From an uncultured Actinoplanes sp. (GTDB taxonomy: Bacteria > Actinomycetota > Actinomycetes > Mycobacteriales > Micromonosporaceae): DNA of 7,141 nt. Both the position numbers and the translations under genes were made by a program. Location: contig CAKUMG010000283.1 of NCBI GenBank assembly GCA_934667465.1, positions 1-7,141 on the forward strand, in the 5' to 3' direction. This document shows, piece after piece, positions 1 to 6,299 of this stretch (the first letter of the stretch is position 1; every line of letters begins with the position of its first letter). The notes beneath the pieces were generated by a model, which was not told where the DNA came from, made no database searches, and saw only the letters and a list, made by a program, of their open reading frames with translations.

Positions 1-154
1 GATCATCAAGGAGTCCGAGATCGACCTGACCGGCAATCTCTACCGGCAGAAACTCGTCGACATCGCCCGCGGCGCCGCCAAGGGCGACAAGGACTCCTTC
101 TTCGCCGACCTCAACACGCGGTGGGGCGCCGCCCAGGCCGAGGTCATGAAGTGA
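1..154 (+). CDS. ABC transporter sugar-binding protein, C-terminal fragment
   Basis: This is the 3' end of a gene that begins before the window; the frame reads from base 2 to a TGA at 152-154, giving 50 residues. The tail is amphipathic and helical, with features such as NLYRQKLVDIARG and a final RWGAAQAEVMK. This style is common at the C-terminus of family 1 extracellular solute-binding proteins, where the last helices pack on the C-terminal lobe. The fragment alone would not identify the family. The call rests mainly on position: two CUT1 permease genes follow directly, and actinomycete sugar operons usually run binding protein, permease, permease. The stop overlaps the next gene's GTG start (GTGA), so the genes are probably translationally coupled. 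The protein would be a membrane-anchored lipoprotein that captures the oligosaccharide outside the cell. The signal peptide and ligand-binding residues lie outside the window. Confidence 0.72.
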   Translation, partial: IIKESEIDLTGNLYRQKLVDIARGAAKGDKDSFFADLNTRWGAAQAEVMK

Positions 155-996
155 CCAGGCGCAGCCCCTGGCCGTACCTCGCCCCGGCGCTGATCCTGCT
201 GATCACGTTCACGTACGTGCCGGTCGGCACCATGATCTGGTACAGCTTCCACAGCTGGGACGGCCTCGACCCGGTGATGGAACCGGCCGGCCTGGACAAC
301 TACGTGCGGGTCTTCACCGACGAGCAGTACTGGCGCGTCCTGCTGATCAGCCTGTACTACTTCGCCGCGTCGTTCGTGCAGATCGGCATCGCGCTGTACT
401 TCGCGGTGATCCTGTCGTTCAGCACCCGGTTCCGGAACCTGTTCAAAGGCATCCTGTTCTTCCCGTACCTGCTCAACGGCGTCGCGGTCGGCTTCGTGTT
501 CCTGTACTTCTTCCAGTCGGGCGGCACGCTGGACACCCTGCTCGGCGGCCACACCCCGCAATGGCTCGGCGACCCGGACATCGCGAACTTCTCCCTCGCC
601 GGCACGTCGGTGTGGCGGTTCACCGGGCTCACGTTCGTGCTGTTCCTCGGCGCGATCCAGTCGATCCCGGGCGAGGTCTACGAGGCCGCCGAGATCGACG
701 GCGCGAACCGCTGGCACCAGTTCCGGCACATCATCGCGCCCGGCATCAAACGCATCATCAGCCTGTCGTTCATCCTCGCCATCTCGGGCAGCCTGTCCGC
801 CTTCGAGATCCCGTTCATCATGACCGGCGGCGCGAACGGCACCGCGACGTTCGTCATCCAGGCCTACCAGACCGCGTTCGGATTCCGGAAGATCGGGCTC
901 GCCTCGGCGATGGCGGTGGTGCTGCTGCTCATCGTCCTGCTCGTCACGTGGGTCCAGCGCCGGGTCGTGCCCGACGAGGAGGTGACCCTGTCATGA
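151..996 (+). CDS. CUT1-type sugar ABC transporter permease (MalF-like)
   Basis: A 281-residue inner-membrane permease that would form half of the translocation channel of a carbohydrate importer. About six hydrophobic segments are visible, near residues 9-33, 65-95, 100-125, 155-175, 205-228 and 250-270. The BPD_transp_1 EAA loop, which docks on the ATPase, is present as EAAEIDGA at residues 178-185 and continues to IIAPGIK; the usual LP is changed to AP. I chose the GTG at 151 because it overlaps the upstream stop (GTGA), has GAGG at 140-143 with 7-base spacing, and gives a short basic N-terminus (MTRRSPWPYL) directly before the first membrane segment. A GTG at 121 would lie deep inside the upstream gene. 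The gene ends in an ATGA overlap with the second permease gene. No ATPase gene is visible, as is usual for actinomycete CUT1 systems that share an MsiK-type ATPase. Confidence 0.93.
   Translation: MTRRSPWPYLAPALILLITFTYVPVGTMIWYSFHSWDGLDPVMEPAGLDNYVRVFTDEQYWRVLLISLYYFAASFVQIGIALYFAVILSFSTRFRNLFKGILFFPYLLNGVAVGFVFLYFFQSGGTLDTLLGGHTPQWLGDPDIANFSLAGTSVWRFTGLTFVLFLGAIQSIPGEVYEAAEIDGANRWHQFRHIIAPGIKRIISLSFILAISGSLSAFEIPFIMTGGANGTATFVIQAYQTAFGFRKIGLASAMAVVLLLIVLLVTWVQRRVVPDEEVTLS
977..985 (+). promoter_or_regulatory. Strong ribosome binding site for the second permease
   Basis: AGGAGGTGA is a 9-base match to the anti-Shine-Dalgarno end of 16S rRNA. It lies inside the 3' end of the first permease gene, 7 bases before the ATG at 993. 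Together with the ATGA overlap it fixes the start of the second permease and suggests efficient coupled translation. Confidence 0.85.
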
Positions 997-1814
997 GGAC
1001 CCTGTCTACCGTCGGCAAGTACGCGTCGCTGGTGCTCGCCTCGCTCGTCGTGCTCGTGCCGCTGGTGGTGGTGCTGTTCGCCGCGTTCAAGACGCACGCC
1101 GAATACGGCAGCACCGGACCGCTCACCCCGCCGCGGAACTGGCTGAACTGGGGGAACTTCGCGACCGCGTGGTCCGGCGGGCACATGCTGCGCGGCTTCG
1201 TCAACACCACGATCATCCTGGTGGTGTCACTGACCGGGACGGTCGCGGTGGGCACCCTCGCCGCGTACGCGATCAGTCGTTTCGATTTCGTCGTCAAGCG
1301 CCTGGTGCTGGGGCTCTTCCTGGTGGCGGCTCTGGTGCCCGGCGTCACCACCCAGGTGGCGACGTATCAGATCGTCAAGTCGATGGGGCTGGTCGACACG
1401 CTCGGCTCCGCGATCGTGCTGTTCCTCGGCACCGACATCGTGTCCATCTACATCTTCATCCAGTTCATCCAGTCCATTCCGCGCAGCCTCGACGAGGCCG
1501 CGGTCCTCGACGGCGCCTCACGGTTCACGGTCTACCGGCGGGTGATCCTGCCGCTGATGAAACCGGCGATCGCGACAGTCGTCATCATCAAGGGCATCGC
1601 GGTCTACAACGAGTTCTACATCCCGTTCCTGTATCTGCGCTCGCCCGACCTGAACGTCATCTCGACGGCGCTGTTCCGCTTCAAGGGGCCCTACGGCGCG
1701 CAGTGGGAGACGATCGCGGCGTGCACGATGATCGTCATCCTCCCGACCGTCGTGCTGTTCCTGCTGCTGCAGCGCTTCATCTACAACGGCGTCACCGCCG
1801 GAGCAACGAAATGA
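993..1814 (+). CDS. CUT1-type sugar ABC transporter permease (MalG-like)
   Basis: A 273-residue permease that would pair with the preceding protein to form the heterodimeric channel. The first membrane segment is near residues 10-30. It is followed by an extracytoplasmic loop with the LTPPRNWLNWGNF pattern that MalG-type permeases often show, then about five more hydrophobic segments. The EAA loop is canonical: DEAAVLDGA at residues 167-175, then VILPLMKPAI. The ATG at 993 is set by a near-perfect Shine-Dalgarno sequence and the 4-base overlap with the upstream stop. The last codons (NGVTAGATK, TGA) are duplicated directly downstream in the same frame. Read-through of the first stop would therefore add GNGVTAGAIK before a second TGA at 1845-1847. 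The substrate cannot be read from the permease; a beta-mannoside is inferred from the downstream mannosidase. Confidence 0.94.
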   Translation: MRTLSTVGKYASLVLASLVVLVPLVVVLFAAFKTHAEYGSTGPLTPPRNWLNWGNFATAWSGGHMLRGFVNTTIILVVSLTGTVAVGTLAAYAISRFDFVVKRLVLGLFLVAALVPGVTTQVATYQIVKSMGLVDTLGSAIVLFLGTDIVSIYIFIQFIQSIPRSLDEAAVLDGASRFTVYRRVILPLMKPAIATVVIIKGIAVYNEFYIPFLYLRSPDLNVISTALFRFKGPYGAQWETIAACTMIVILPTVVLFLLLQRFIYNGVTAGATK

Positions 1815-1849
1815 GGCAACGGCGTCACCGCCGGAGCAATCAAGTGAAC
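1784..1849 (+). repeat. 33-bp direct tandem duplication at the permease/mannosidase junction
   Basis: Two adjacent copies, 1784-1816 and 1817-1849. The first 23 bases are identical and the last 10 carry five differences. Each copy holds a GGAG (1800-1803 and 1833-1836), a 7-base spacer, and a start codon overlapping a TGA: ATGA at 1811-1814 and GTGA at 1844-1847. The period is a multiple of three, so the second copy repeats the permease C-terminus in frame, and both start codons are in frame with the mannosidase. This looks like duplication of a whole translational-coupling module. Confidence 0.9.
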
Positions 1850-1854
1850 AAGCG

Positions 1855-1860
1855 AAAGGA
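1855..1860 (+). promoter_or_regulatory. Ribosome binding site for beta-mannosidase
   Basis: AAAGGA lies 7 bases before the ATG at 1868. It decides among three in-frame candidate starts (ATG 1811, GTG 1844, ATG 1868) in favour of 1868, which also lies just before the conserved N-terminal domain. The two upstream starts each have a GGAG at good spacing, so they remain possible minor starts. Confidence 0.7.
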
Positions 1861-1867
1861 CGCGCGC

Positions 1868-4222
1868 ATGGTGCACGCACAAGACCTCGCCGGTACGTGG
1901 GAGGTGCGCGCCGACGGCGTGGACCCGCTGCCGGCCGCGGTGCCGGGCTGCGTACACGTCGATCTGCTCAACGGCGGAATCATCCCGGACCCGTTCTTCG
2001 ACGACAACGAGAAGGCCGTCGCGTGGATCGGGCGCACCGACTGGCGCTACAGCCGCGACGTGGCCTGGGACGGGCCCGGCCACGAGCGCGTCGACCTGGT
2101 CTTCGAGGGCCTCGACACGGTCGCCGACGTCGAGCTCGGCGGCGTTGCGCTCGGCTCGTCGCGCAACATGCACCGCGGCTACCGCTACGACGTCACGCAG
2201 CTCCTCGCGGGCGACGGCGGGCGGCTGACGGTCGCGTTCACGTCGGCGTACCGCGAGGCCGAACGCGTACGGGAGCTGCTCGGGCCGCGGCCCAACGCGT
2301 ACCCGGAGCCGTTCAACTTCATCCGCAAGATGGCCTGCTCGTTCGGCTGGGACTGGGGGCCGACGCTGGTCACCGCCGGGATCTGGCGGCCCGTGCGGCT
2401 GGAGGGCTGGAGCACCGCCCGGCTCGCCGCGGTCCGCCCGCTGGCGACGTTCGACACCGGCGGCCGGCTCGACCTGAGCATCGACGTGGAACGCACCCGC
2501 GAACGCGACCTGCATGCCCGCGTGCTGCTCGACGGGCGCGAGATCGCCACCCTCGAGCTGCCGGGCGGCACGACGACCGTACGCGCGGACCTCGCCGTCG
2601 GCGACGTGGCGCCGTGGCAGCCGCGCGGTTACGGCGAGGCGGCGTTGTACGAGCTGACTGTGGAGCTGCGCGACGGCGACGAGGTGCTCGACCGGTGGCA
2701 GCGCCGGACGGGATTCCGGACCGTCACGATCGACCGTACGAGCGGCGGTTTCGTCTTCCACGTCAACGGCGCACCGGTGCAGATCAAGGGCGTCAACTGG
2801 ATCCCGGACGACATCTTCCCGTCCCGGATGACCCGCGAGCGCTACGAACGGCGGCTGCGCGAGGCCGCGGCCGCCGGGCTCAACCTGATCCGGGTGTGGG
2901 GTGGCGGCATCTACGAGAGCCGCGATTTCTACGAGCTCTGCGACGAGCTCGGGCTGATGGTGTGGCAGGACTTCCTGTTCGCCTGCGCCGACTATCCCGA
3001 GGAGGAGCCGCTGTTCTCCGAGGTGGTCGCCGAGGCCCGCGACAACGTCACCCGGCTCGCACCGCACCCGAGCCTGGTCACGTGGAACGGCAACAACGAG
3101 AACTCGTGGCTGCACGAGGCGATGGGCTGGGAGGGTGGGCACACCTGGGGTTCTGCCTACTACCTCGAGGTCCTGCCGGCCATCGTCGCCGAGCTGGACC
3201 CTTCGCGGCCGTACCAGGCCGGTAGCCCCTGGCCGGGCAGCGCGGAACTCCCGCCGAACGACCCGGACCACGGCACGTTCCACTCCTGGGAGGTGTGGAA
3301 CCGGCAGGACTACCTGCACTACCGCGACACGGCACCGCGGTTCGTCGCCGAGTTCGGCTGGCAGGCGCCGCCGGCGTGGACCACGCTGCGGGATGCGGTC
3401 TCCGACGACCCGCTGCTGCCGGACTCGCCCGGCGTGCTGCACCACCAGAAGGCCGAGGACGGCAACGGCAAGCTGGCCCGCGGCCTCGCCCCGCACTTCG
3501 CCGCGCCCGCGACCACCGAGGCGTGGCACTACCTCACCCAGCTCAACCAGGTACGCGCGATCCGCACCGGGGTCGAGCATTGGCGCTCGCACTGGCCGCA
3601 CACCGGCGGCACGATCCTGTGGCAGCTCAACGACCTCTGGCCGGTCACGTCGTGGGCGGCGATCGACGGCGCGGGCCGTCACAAGCCGCTCTACTTCGCA
3701 CTGCGGGAGGTGTACGCGGGGCGCGCGCTCACCATCCAGCCGCGTGACGGGGGACTGGTCGTCGCCGTGCTCAACGACCACGACACCGCCTGGTCGGGAG
3801 AGGTCCTGCTCGAGCGGCGGGACCGCGGCGGCGCGGTCGTGGACACCGCCACCGCGCCGGTCACGGTGGCGCCGCGCGCGGTCGGGCTCGTGCCGGTGAG
3901 CCTCGATCCGGGGGACGGGCTGCTCGTGGCGCGGCTCGGGTCGTCGCGCGCGCTGTGGTTCGCGAGCGATGGCGCGTACGGGGATCCGGGCCTCACCGTC
4001 GACGCCGCGTCCGTCGACGGCGGGCTCGAGGTGCGCGTCCAGGCCGCCGGGCTGGCCCGCGACGTGCTGCTGCAGGCCGACCGGATCCACCCGTCCGCGA
4101 CGACCGACCGGGGGTTCGTGACGCTGCTGCCCGGTGATTCCGTGGTGTTCCAGGTCCGGGCGCCTGTTCCGCTGGACCCCGCGTCGGTGAAGGAGCCCTG
4201 GGTGGTTGCCGCGCTGTCCTGA
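1868..4222 (+). CDS. Beta-mannosidase, glycoside hydrolase family 2 (EC 3.2.1.25)
   Basis: A 784-residue retaining exo-glycosidase that would release mannose from the non-reducing end of beta-1,4-manno-oligosaccharides. There is no signal peptide, so it should act in the cytoplasm on imported sugar. The layout fits GH2 beta-mannosidases: a jelly-roll sugar-binding domain (about 1-175) with the SFGWDWGP signature (WDWGP at 161-165), an Ig-like domain (about 180-285), a TIM barrel from about 290 (KGVNWIP at 307-313, RVWGGGIYE at 342-350, WQDF at 366-369), then C-terminal beta domains. The acid/base is Glu411 in WNGNNE, and the nucleophile is Glu495 in AEFGW. WQLNDLWP at 585-592 is another family mark. 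Starts at 1811 (803 aa) or 1844 (792 aa) would add a very basic extension unlike the family. Beta-galactosidase, beta-glucuronidase and exo-glucosaminidase are less likely given the WDWGP and WGGGIYE motifs. It closes the transporter operon. Confidence 0.9.
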   Translation: MVHAQDLAGTWEVRADGVDPLPAAVPGCVHVDLLNGGIIPDPFFDDNEKAVAWIGRTDWRYSRDVAWDGPGHERVDLVFEGLDTVADVELGGVALGSSRNMHRGYRYDVTQLLAGDGGRLTVAFTSAYREAERVRELLGPRPNAYPEPFNFIRKMACSFGWDWGPTLVTAGIWRPVRLEGWSTARLAAVRPLATFDTGGRLDLSIDVERTRERDLHARVLLDGREIATLELPGGTTTVRADLAVGDVAPWQPRGYGEAALYELTVELRDGDEVLDRWQRRTGFRTVTIDRTSGGFVFHVNGAPVQIKGVNWIPDDIFPSRMTRERYERRLREAAAAGLNLIRVWGGGIYESRDFYELCDELGLMVWQDFLFACADYPEEEPLFSEVVAEARDNVTRLAPHPSLVTWNGNNENSWLHEAMGWEGGHTWGSAYYLEVLPAIVAELDPSRPYQAGSPWPGSAELPPNDPDHGTFHSWEVWNRQDYLHYRDTAPRFVAEFGWQAPPAWTTLRDAVSDDPLLPDSPGVLHHQKAEDGNGKLARGLAPHFAAPATTEAWHYLTQLNQVRAIRTGVEHWRSHWPHTGGTILWQLNDLWPVTSWAAIDGAGRHKPLYFALREVYAGRALTIQPRDGGLVVAVLNDHDTAWSGEVLLERRDRGGAVVDTATAPVTVAPRAVGLVPVSLDPGDGLLVARLGSSRALWFASDGAYGDPGLTVDAASVDGGLEVRVQAAGLARDVLLQADRIHPSATTDRGFVTLLPGDSVVFQVRAPVPLDPASVKEPWVVAALS

Positions 4223-5087
4223 CTCCGCCGGTTTTGGCCGCCGCTGACGCGGGGTATTTGGTGCTGGCCCGCACGACGATGTGCGCGGCCGGCGCCTCGT
4301 AGACCGCGGGCGCCGCGCCGGCCATCGCGCCGAGCAGGGCGTCCGCCGCGAGCTCGCCGATGCGGCCCACGTCGTGGCTCATCGCGGACAGGGCCGGCAC
4401 GGCCAGCTGGCACTGCGCCGAGTCGTCCCAGGCGACCACCGACACGTCCGCCGGCACCCCCAGCCCGCGCTCGGCCAGCGCGTCGAGCGCGGCGAGGGCC
4501 ATCACGTCGTTGTCGCAGATGATCGCGGTCGGGCCGCCGTCCTGCTCGACCAGCTCACCGGTCGCAGCGCGGCCCGACTCGTACGAGTAGTCGCCGACCC
4601 GCGGCACCAGCCGCACCCCCCGCGCCTGCGCCTCGGCCTCCGCCCCCTCGCGGCGCAACTGGGTGTGCGTGAACGTGGTCGGCCCGCTGATGTGCCCGAT
4701 GACCTCGTGCCCGCGCTCGGCCAGGAACCGGACCGCCTCCCGGGCGAACCCGGCGTCGTCGGTCCACACCGTGGGCAGCCCGTCCGCGGCCGACGGCGCA
4801 CCCAGCACCACCGCGGGCAGGCCCAGCCGATTGACCAGCGCGACCCGCTCGTCATCGGGGGCGAGGTCGACGAGCACGACACCGCCGACCCGGCCCTCCG
4901 CGGCCCACCGCTCGTACGTGTCACGCTCCGCCCGCCGGTCGGTGACGACCTTGACGAGCACCGACACCCCGGCCGGGGTGAACACGCGCTCCAGCCCCTC
5001 GATGAACTCGTGGTAGTACGGCTCCGCGCCGAGGACCCGCGACGCGCGTGCGAGCACCAGGCCGACCCGCCGCCGGGGCTGTGTCAC
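3993..5087 (-). CDS. LacI-type sugar-sensor protein lacking the DNA-binding domain
   Basis: The GTG at 5087 has GGAGGA at 5092-5097 four bases upstream. The 364-residue frame opens directly into the periplasmic-binding-protein-like sensor domain of LacI/GalR regulators: RRRVGLVLARAS at 5-16, ERGHEVIGHI in the middle, a CDNDVMALAALDAL helix, then VSVVAWDDS (W220-D221-D222) and a family-typical end at IVVRAST (residue 276, base 4260). The roughly 55-residue LacI helix-turn-helix and hinge are absent, and upstream DNA on this strand is only antisense to the ROK gene. Residues 277-364 are an Arg/Pro-rich tail with no family resemblance, because no stop occurs until 3993; the tail lies antisense to the mannosidase 3' end over 230 bases. 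The tail may reflect a lost stop or a sequence error. The domain would bind a sugar in the cytoplasm; how it would act without a DNA-binding domain is unknown. Confidence 0.75.
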   Translation of the reverse strand: MTQPRRRVGLVLARASRVLGAEPYYHEFIEGLERVFTPAGVSVLVKVVTDRRAERDTYERWAAEGRVGGVVLVDLAPDDERVALVNRLGLPAVVLGAPSAADGLPTVWTDDAGFAREAVRFLAERGHEVIGHISGPTTFTHTQLRREGAEAEAQARGVRLVPRVGDYSYESGRAATGELVEQDGGPTAIICDNDVMALAALDALAERGLGVPADVSVVAWDDSAQCQLAVPALSAMSHDVGRIGELAADALLGAMAGAAPAVYEAPAAHIVVRASTKYPASAAAKTGGVRTARQPPRAPSPTRGPAEQAPGPGTPRNHRAAASRTPGRSSRTGGSGRPAAARRGPARRPGRAPRARRRRTRRRR

Positions 5088-5130
5088 GGTGTCCTCCGGT
5101 TCCTGATCTCCCACGCGATACGGTACCGCC
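5088..5130. promoter_or_regulatory. Divergent promoter region between LacI-like and ROK genes
   Basis: Only 43 bases separate the two start codons. The centre, 5119-5125 (TACGGTA), reads as a TAnnnT -10 box on both strands: TACGGT rightward and TACCGT leftward, inside the 8-bp palindrome CGGTACCG (5121-5128). The rightward box ends 6 bases before the ATG at 5131, the spacing expected if transcription starts at the A of the start codon. No Shine-Dalgarno sequence precedes that ATG, so the ROK mRNA may be leaderless. The leftward box would give a leader of about 25 bases containing the GGAGGA. No good -35 box is visible for either. Promoter placement is inference from pattern. Confidence 0.45.
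5092..5097 (-). promoter_or_regulatory. Ribosome binding site for the HTH-less LacI-like protein
   Basis: On the minus strand GGAGGA is followed after four bases (CACC) by the GTG at 5087. This strong site fixes the start downstream of where a helix-turn-helix would have to be, so it supports the view that the protein is naturally without one. Confidence 0.8.
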
Positions 5131-6288
5131 ATGGCACGTCGAGAAGCGCCCGCGGGCGGCCCGGGCAGCCGTGCCCTCATCGTGGACGTGATCCGCTCGG
5201 CCGAGACGATCAGCCGCGTCGAGCTGGCCGAGCTCACCGGCCTGACCCAGCCGTCGATCTCCAACATCGTGCGCGACCTGATCGCCGACGGCATCATCCA
5301 CGAGACCGGCTCGGTCGGCTCGGTGCGCGGCAAGCCCCGCAAGACCCTCGCGATCAACCCCGCGGACCAGTTCGGGATCGGCTTCGAACTCGGCCCCGAC
5401 ACGGTGACCTGCGTGGCTATCGACCTCACCGGCGGGGTCGTCGGCCGCGAGGCCGTCCCGCTGGCCGGTGAAGACCTGACCGGCCAGCTCGCCGCCCGCT
5501 TCGACGACTTCACCGCCGGGCTCGACCTGCCGCGGCACCGGGTGCAGGGCCTGGCCGTGGTCACCCCGGACGCCGTCGGCGCGTGGCCGCGGATCGGTGA
5601 CCAGCTGGCCGAGCGGCTCCAGGTCCCGGTCCTGGTCGAGAACGACGCGGCCGCCGCCGCCCTCGGCGAGTTCTGGAGCCGCCGGGTCTCCCGGGAGCAG
5701 TCGTTCGGCTGCGTCTACCTGTCCACCGGGATCGGCGCCGGGATGGTCTTCGGCGGGGCGCTGTTCCGCGGCGCGAGCTTCGACGCGGGCGAGCTGGGGC
5801 ACCTGTCGATCGCGTACGACGGGCGGCCGTGCCCGTGCGGCAACCGGGGCTGCGTCGAGCGGTACGCCTCCATGACGGCCAGCGTCGACGCGGCGCGCGC
5901 GAACCCGTCGCTGGCGGGCCGGCTGCGGCTGGACGGGTCGGTGTCCGCCGCGTACGACACCCTGGCGCGGGCGGCGGTCAGCGGCGACGCGGACGCGTTC
6001 GCGGCCATCGAGCAGGCCGCGGCGTACCTGAGCGTGGCGGTGACGTCGATGGTGAACCTGCTCGACCTGAGCCGGATCGTGCTGACCGGGCCGGGGGTGG
6101 CGGTGGCCGGCTCCATCTACGCGCGCCGGCTGCGCGACCAGCTGAGCCGCACCGCGCACGCCCGGGGCCGTCACGAGGTCCTCGTCGAGCTGTCCGCCCA
6201 GCCCCGCAACGCGGCGGCGATCGGGGCGGCGGCGCTGGTCGTGCAGGCGTCGATCGCGCCCGGGCACACCGCCGGGCTGCGCCGCTGA
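5131..6288 (+). CDS. ROK-family transcriptional regulator
   Basis: A 385-residue cytoplasmic sugar-responsive repressor of the NagC/Mlc/XylR type. The N-terminus is a winged helix-turn-helix: helix-turn-helix about residues 28-50 (SRVELAELTGLTQPSISN), wing with RGKPRK about 69-74. A ROK sugar-kinase-like domain follows. The zinc motif is complete: GELGH with His224, then Cys234, Cys236 and Cys241 in CPCGNRGC, spaced as in known ROK proteins. END at 170-172 keeps the aspartate that is catalytic in ROK kinases, and STGIGAG is present. The nucleotide-binding DxGxT motif is degenerate (ELGPD at 86-90), so it probably senses sugar rather than phosphorylating it. The ATG at 5131 gives the expected short lead-in, although no Shine-Dalgarno sequence precedes it. 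It is divergent from the LacI-like sensor gene. The nearby mannoside operon is its likeliest target; this is inference from position. Confidence 0.92.
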   Translation: MARREAPAGGPGSRALIVDVIRSAETISRVELAELTGLTQPSISNIVRDLIADGIIHETGSVGSVRGKPRKTLAINPADQFGIGFELGPDTVTCVAIDLTGGVVGREAVPLAGEDLTGQLAARFDDFTAGLDLPRHRVQGLAVVTPDAVGAWPRIGDQLAERLQVPVLVENDAAAAALGEFWSRRVSREQSFGCVYLSTGIGAGMVFGGALFRGASFDAGELGHLSIAYDGRPCPCGNRGCVERYASMTASVDAARANPSLAGRLRLDGSVSAAYDTLARAAVSGDADAFAAIEQAAAYLSVAVTSMVNLLDLSRIVLTGPGVAVAGSIYARRLRDQLSRTAHARGRHEVLVELSAQPRNAAAIGAAALVVQASIAPGHTAGLRR

Positions 6289-6299
6289 TGCCTGCCCCG

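Noticed and set aside
121..150. GTG at 121 as the start of the first permease
   Set aside because: It would overlap the upstream gene by 34 bases and add an unneeded basic extension; the GTG at 151 has the GTGA overlap, a GAGG at good spacing and a normal N-terminus.
1811..1867. ATG 1811 or GTG 1844 as the main mannosidase start
   Set aside because: Both are in frame with plausible GGAG sites, but they add a very basic extension outside the family fold, and ATG 1868 has a good AAAGGA directly before the conserved domain. Kept as possible minor starts.
1781..4090. A 769-codon open frame on the minus strand across the mannosidase gene
   Set aside because: It is the antisense shadow of a confidently identified GH2 gene in very GC-rich DNA; the product is Arg/Pro/Val-rich with no recognisable domain and no independent start context.
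4223..4260. Intrinsic terminator between mannosidase and the LacI-like gene (CCGC TGAC GCGG at 4241-4252)
   Set aside because: The stem is only 4 bp and no T-run follows on either strand; not enough to call.
5088..5564. A hidden helix-turn-helix for the LacI-like protein upstream of 5087 by frame extension or frameshift
   Set aside because: The in-frame translation there resembles only antisense ROK sequence; no LacI HTH pattern (such as DVA-AGVS-TVS) was seen, and the ROK gene occupies this DNA.
4921..6267. A 448-codon open frame on the minus strand across the ROK gene
   Set aside because: It is low-complexity shadow sequence opposite a gene with intact HTH and zinc motifs; its frame also collides with the LacI-like gene's well-supported frame.
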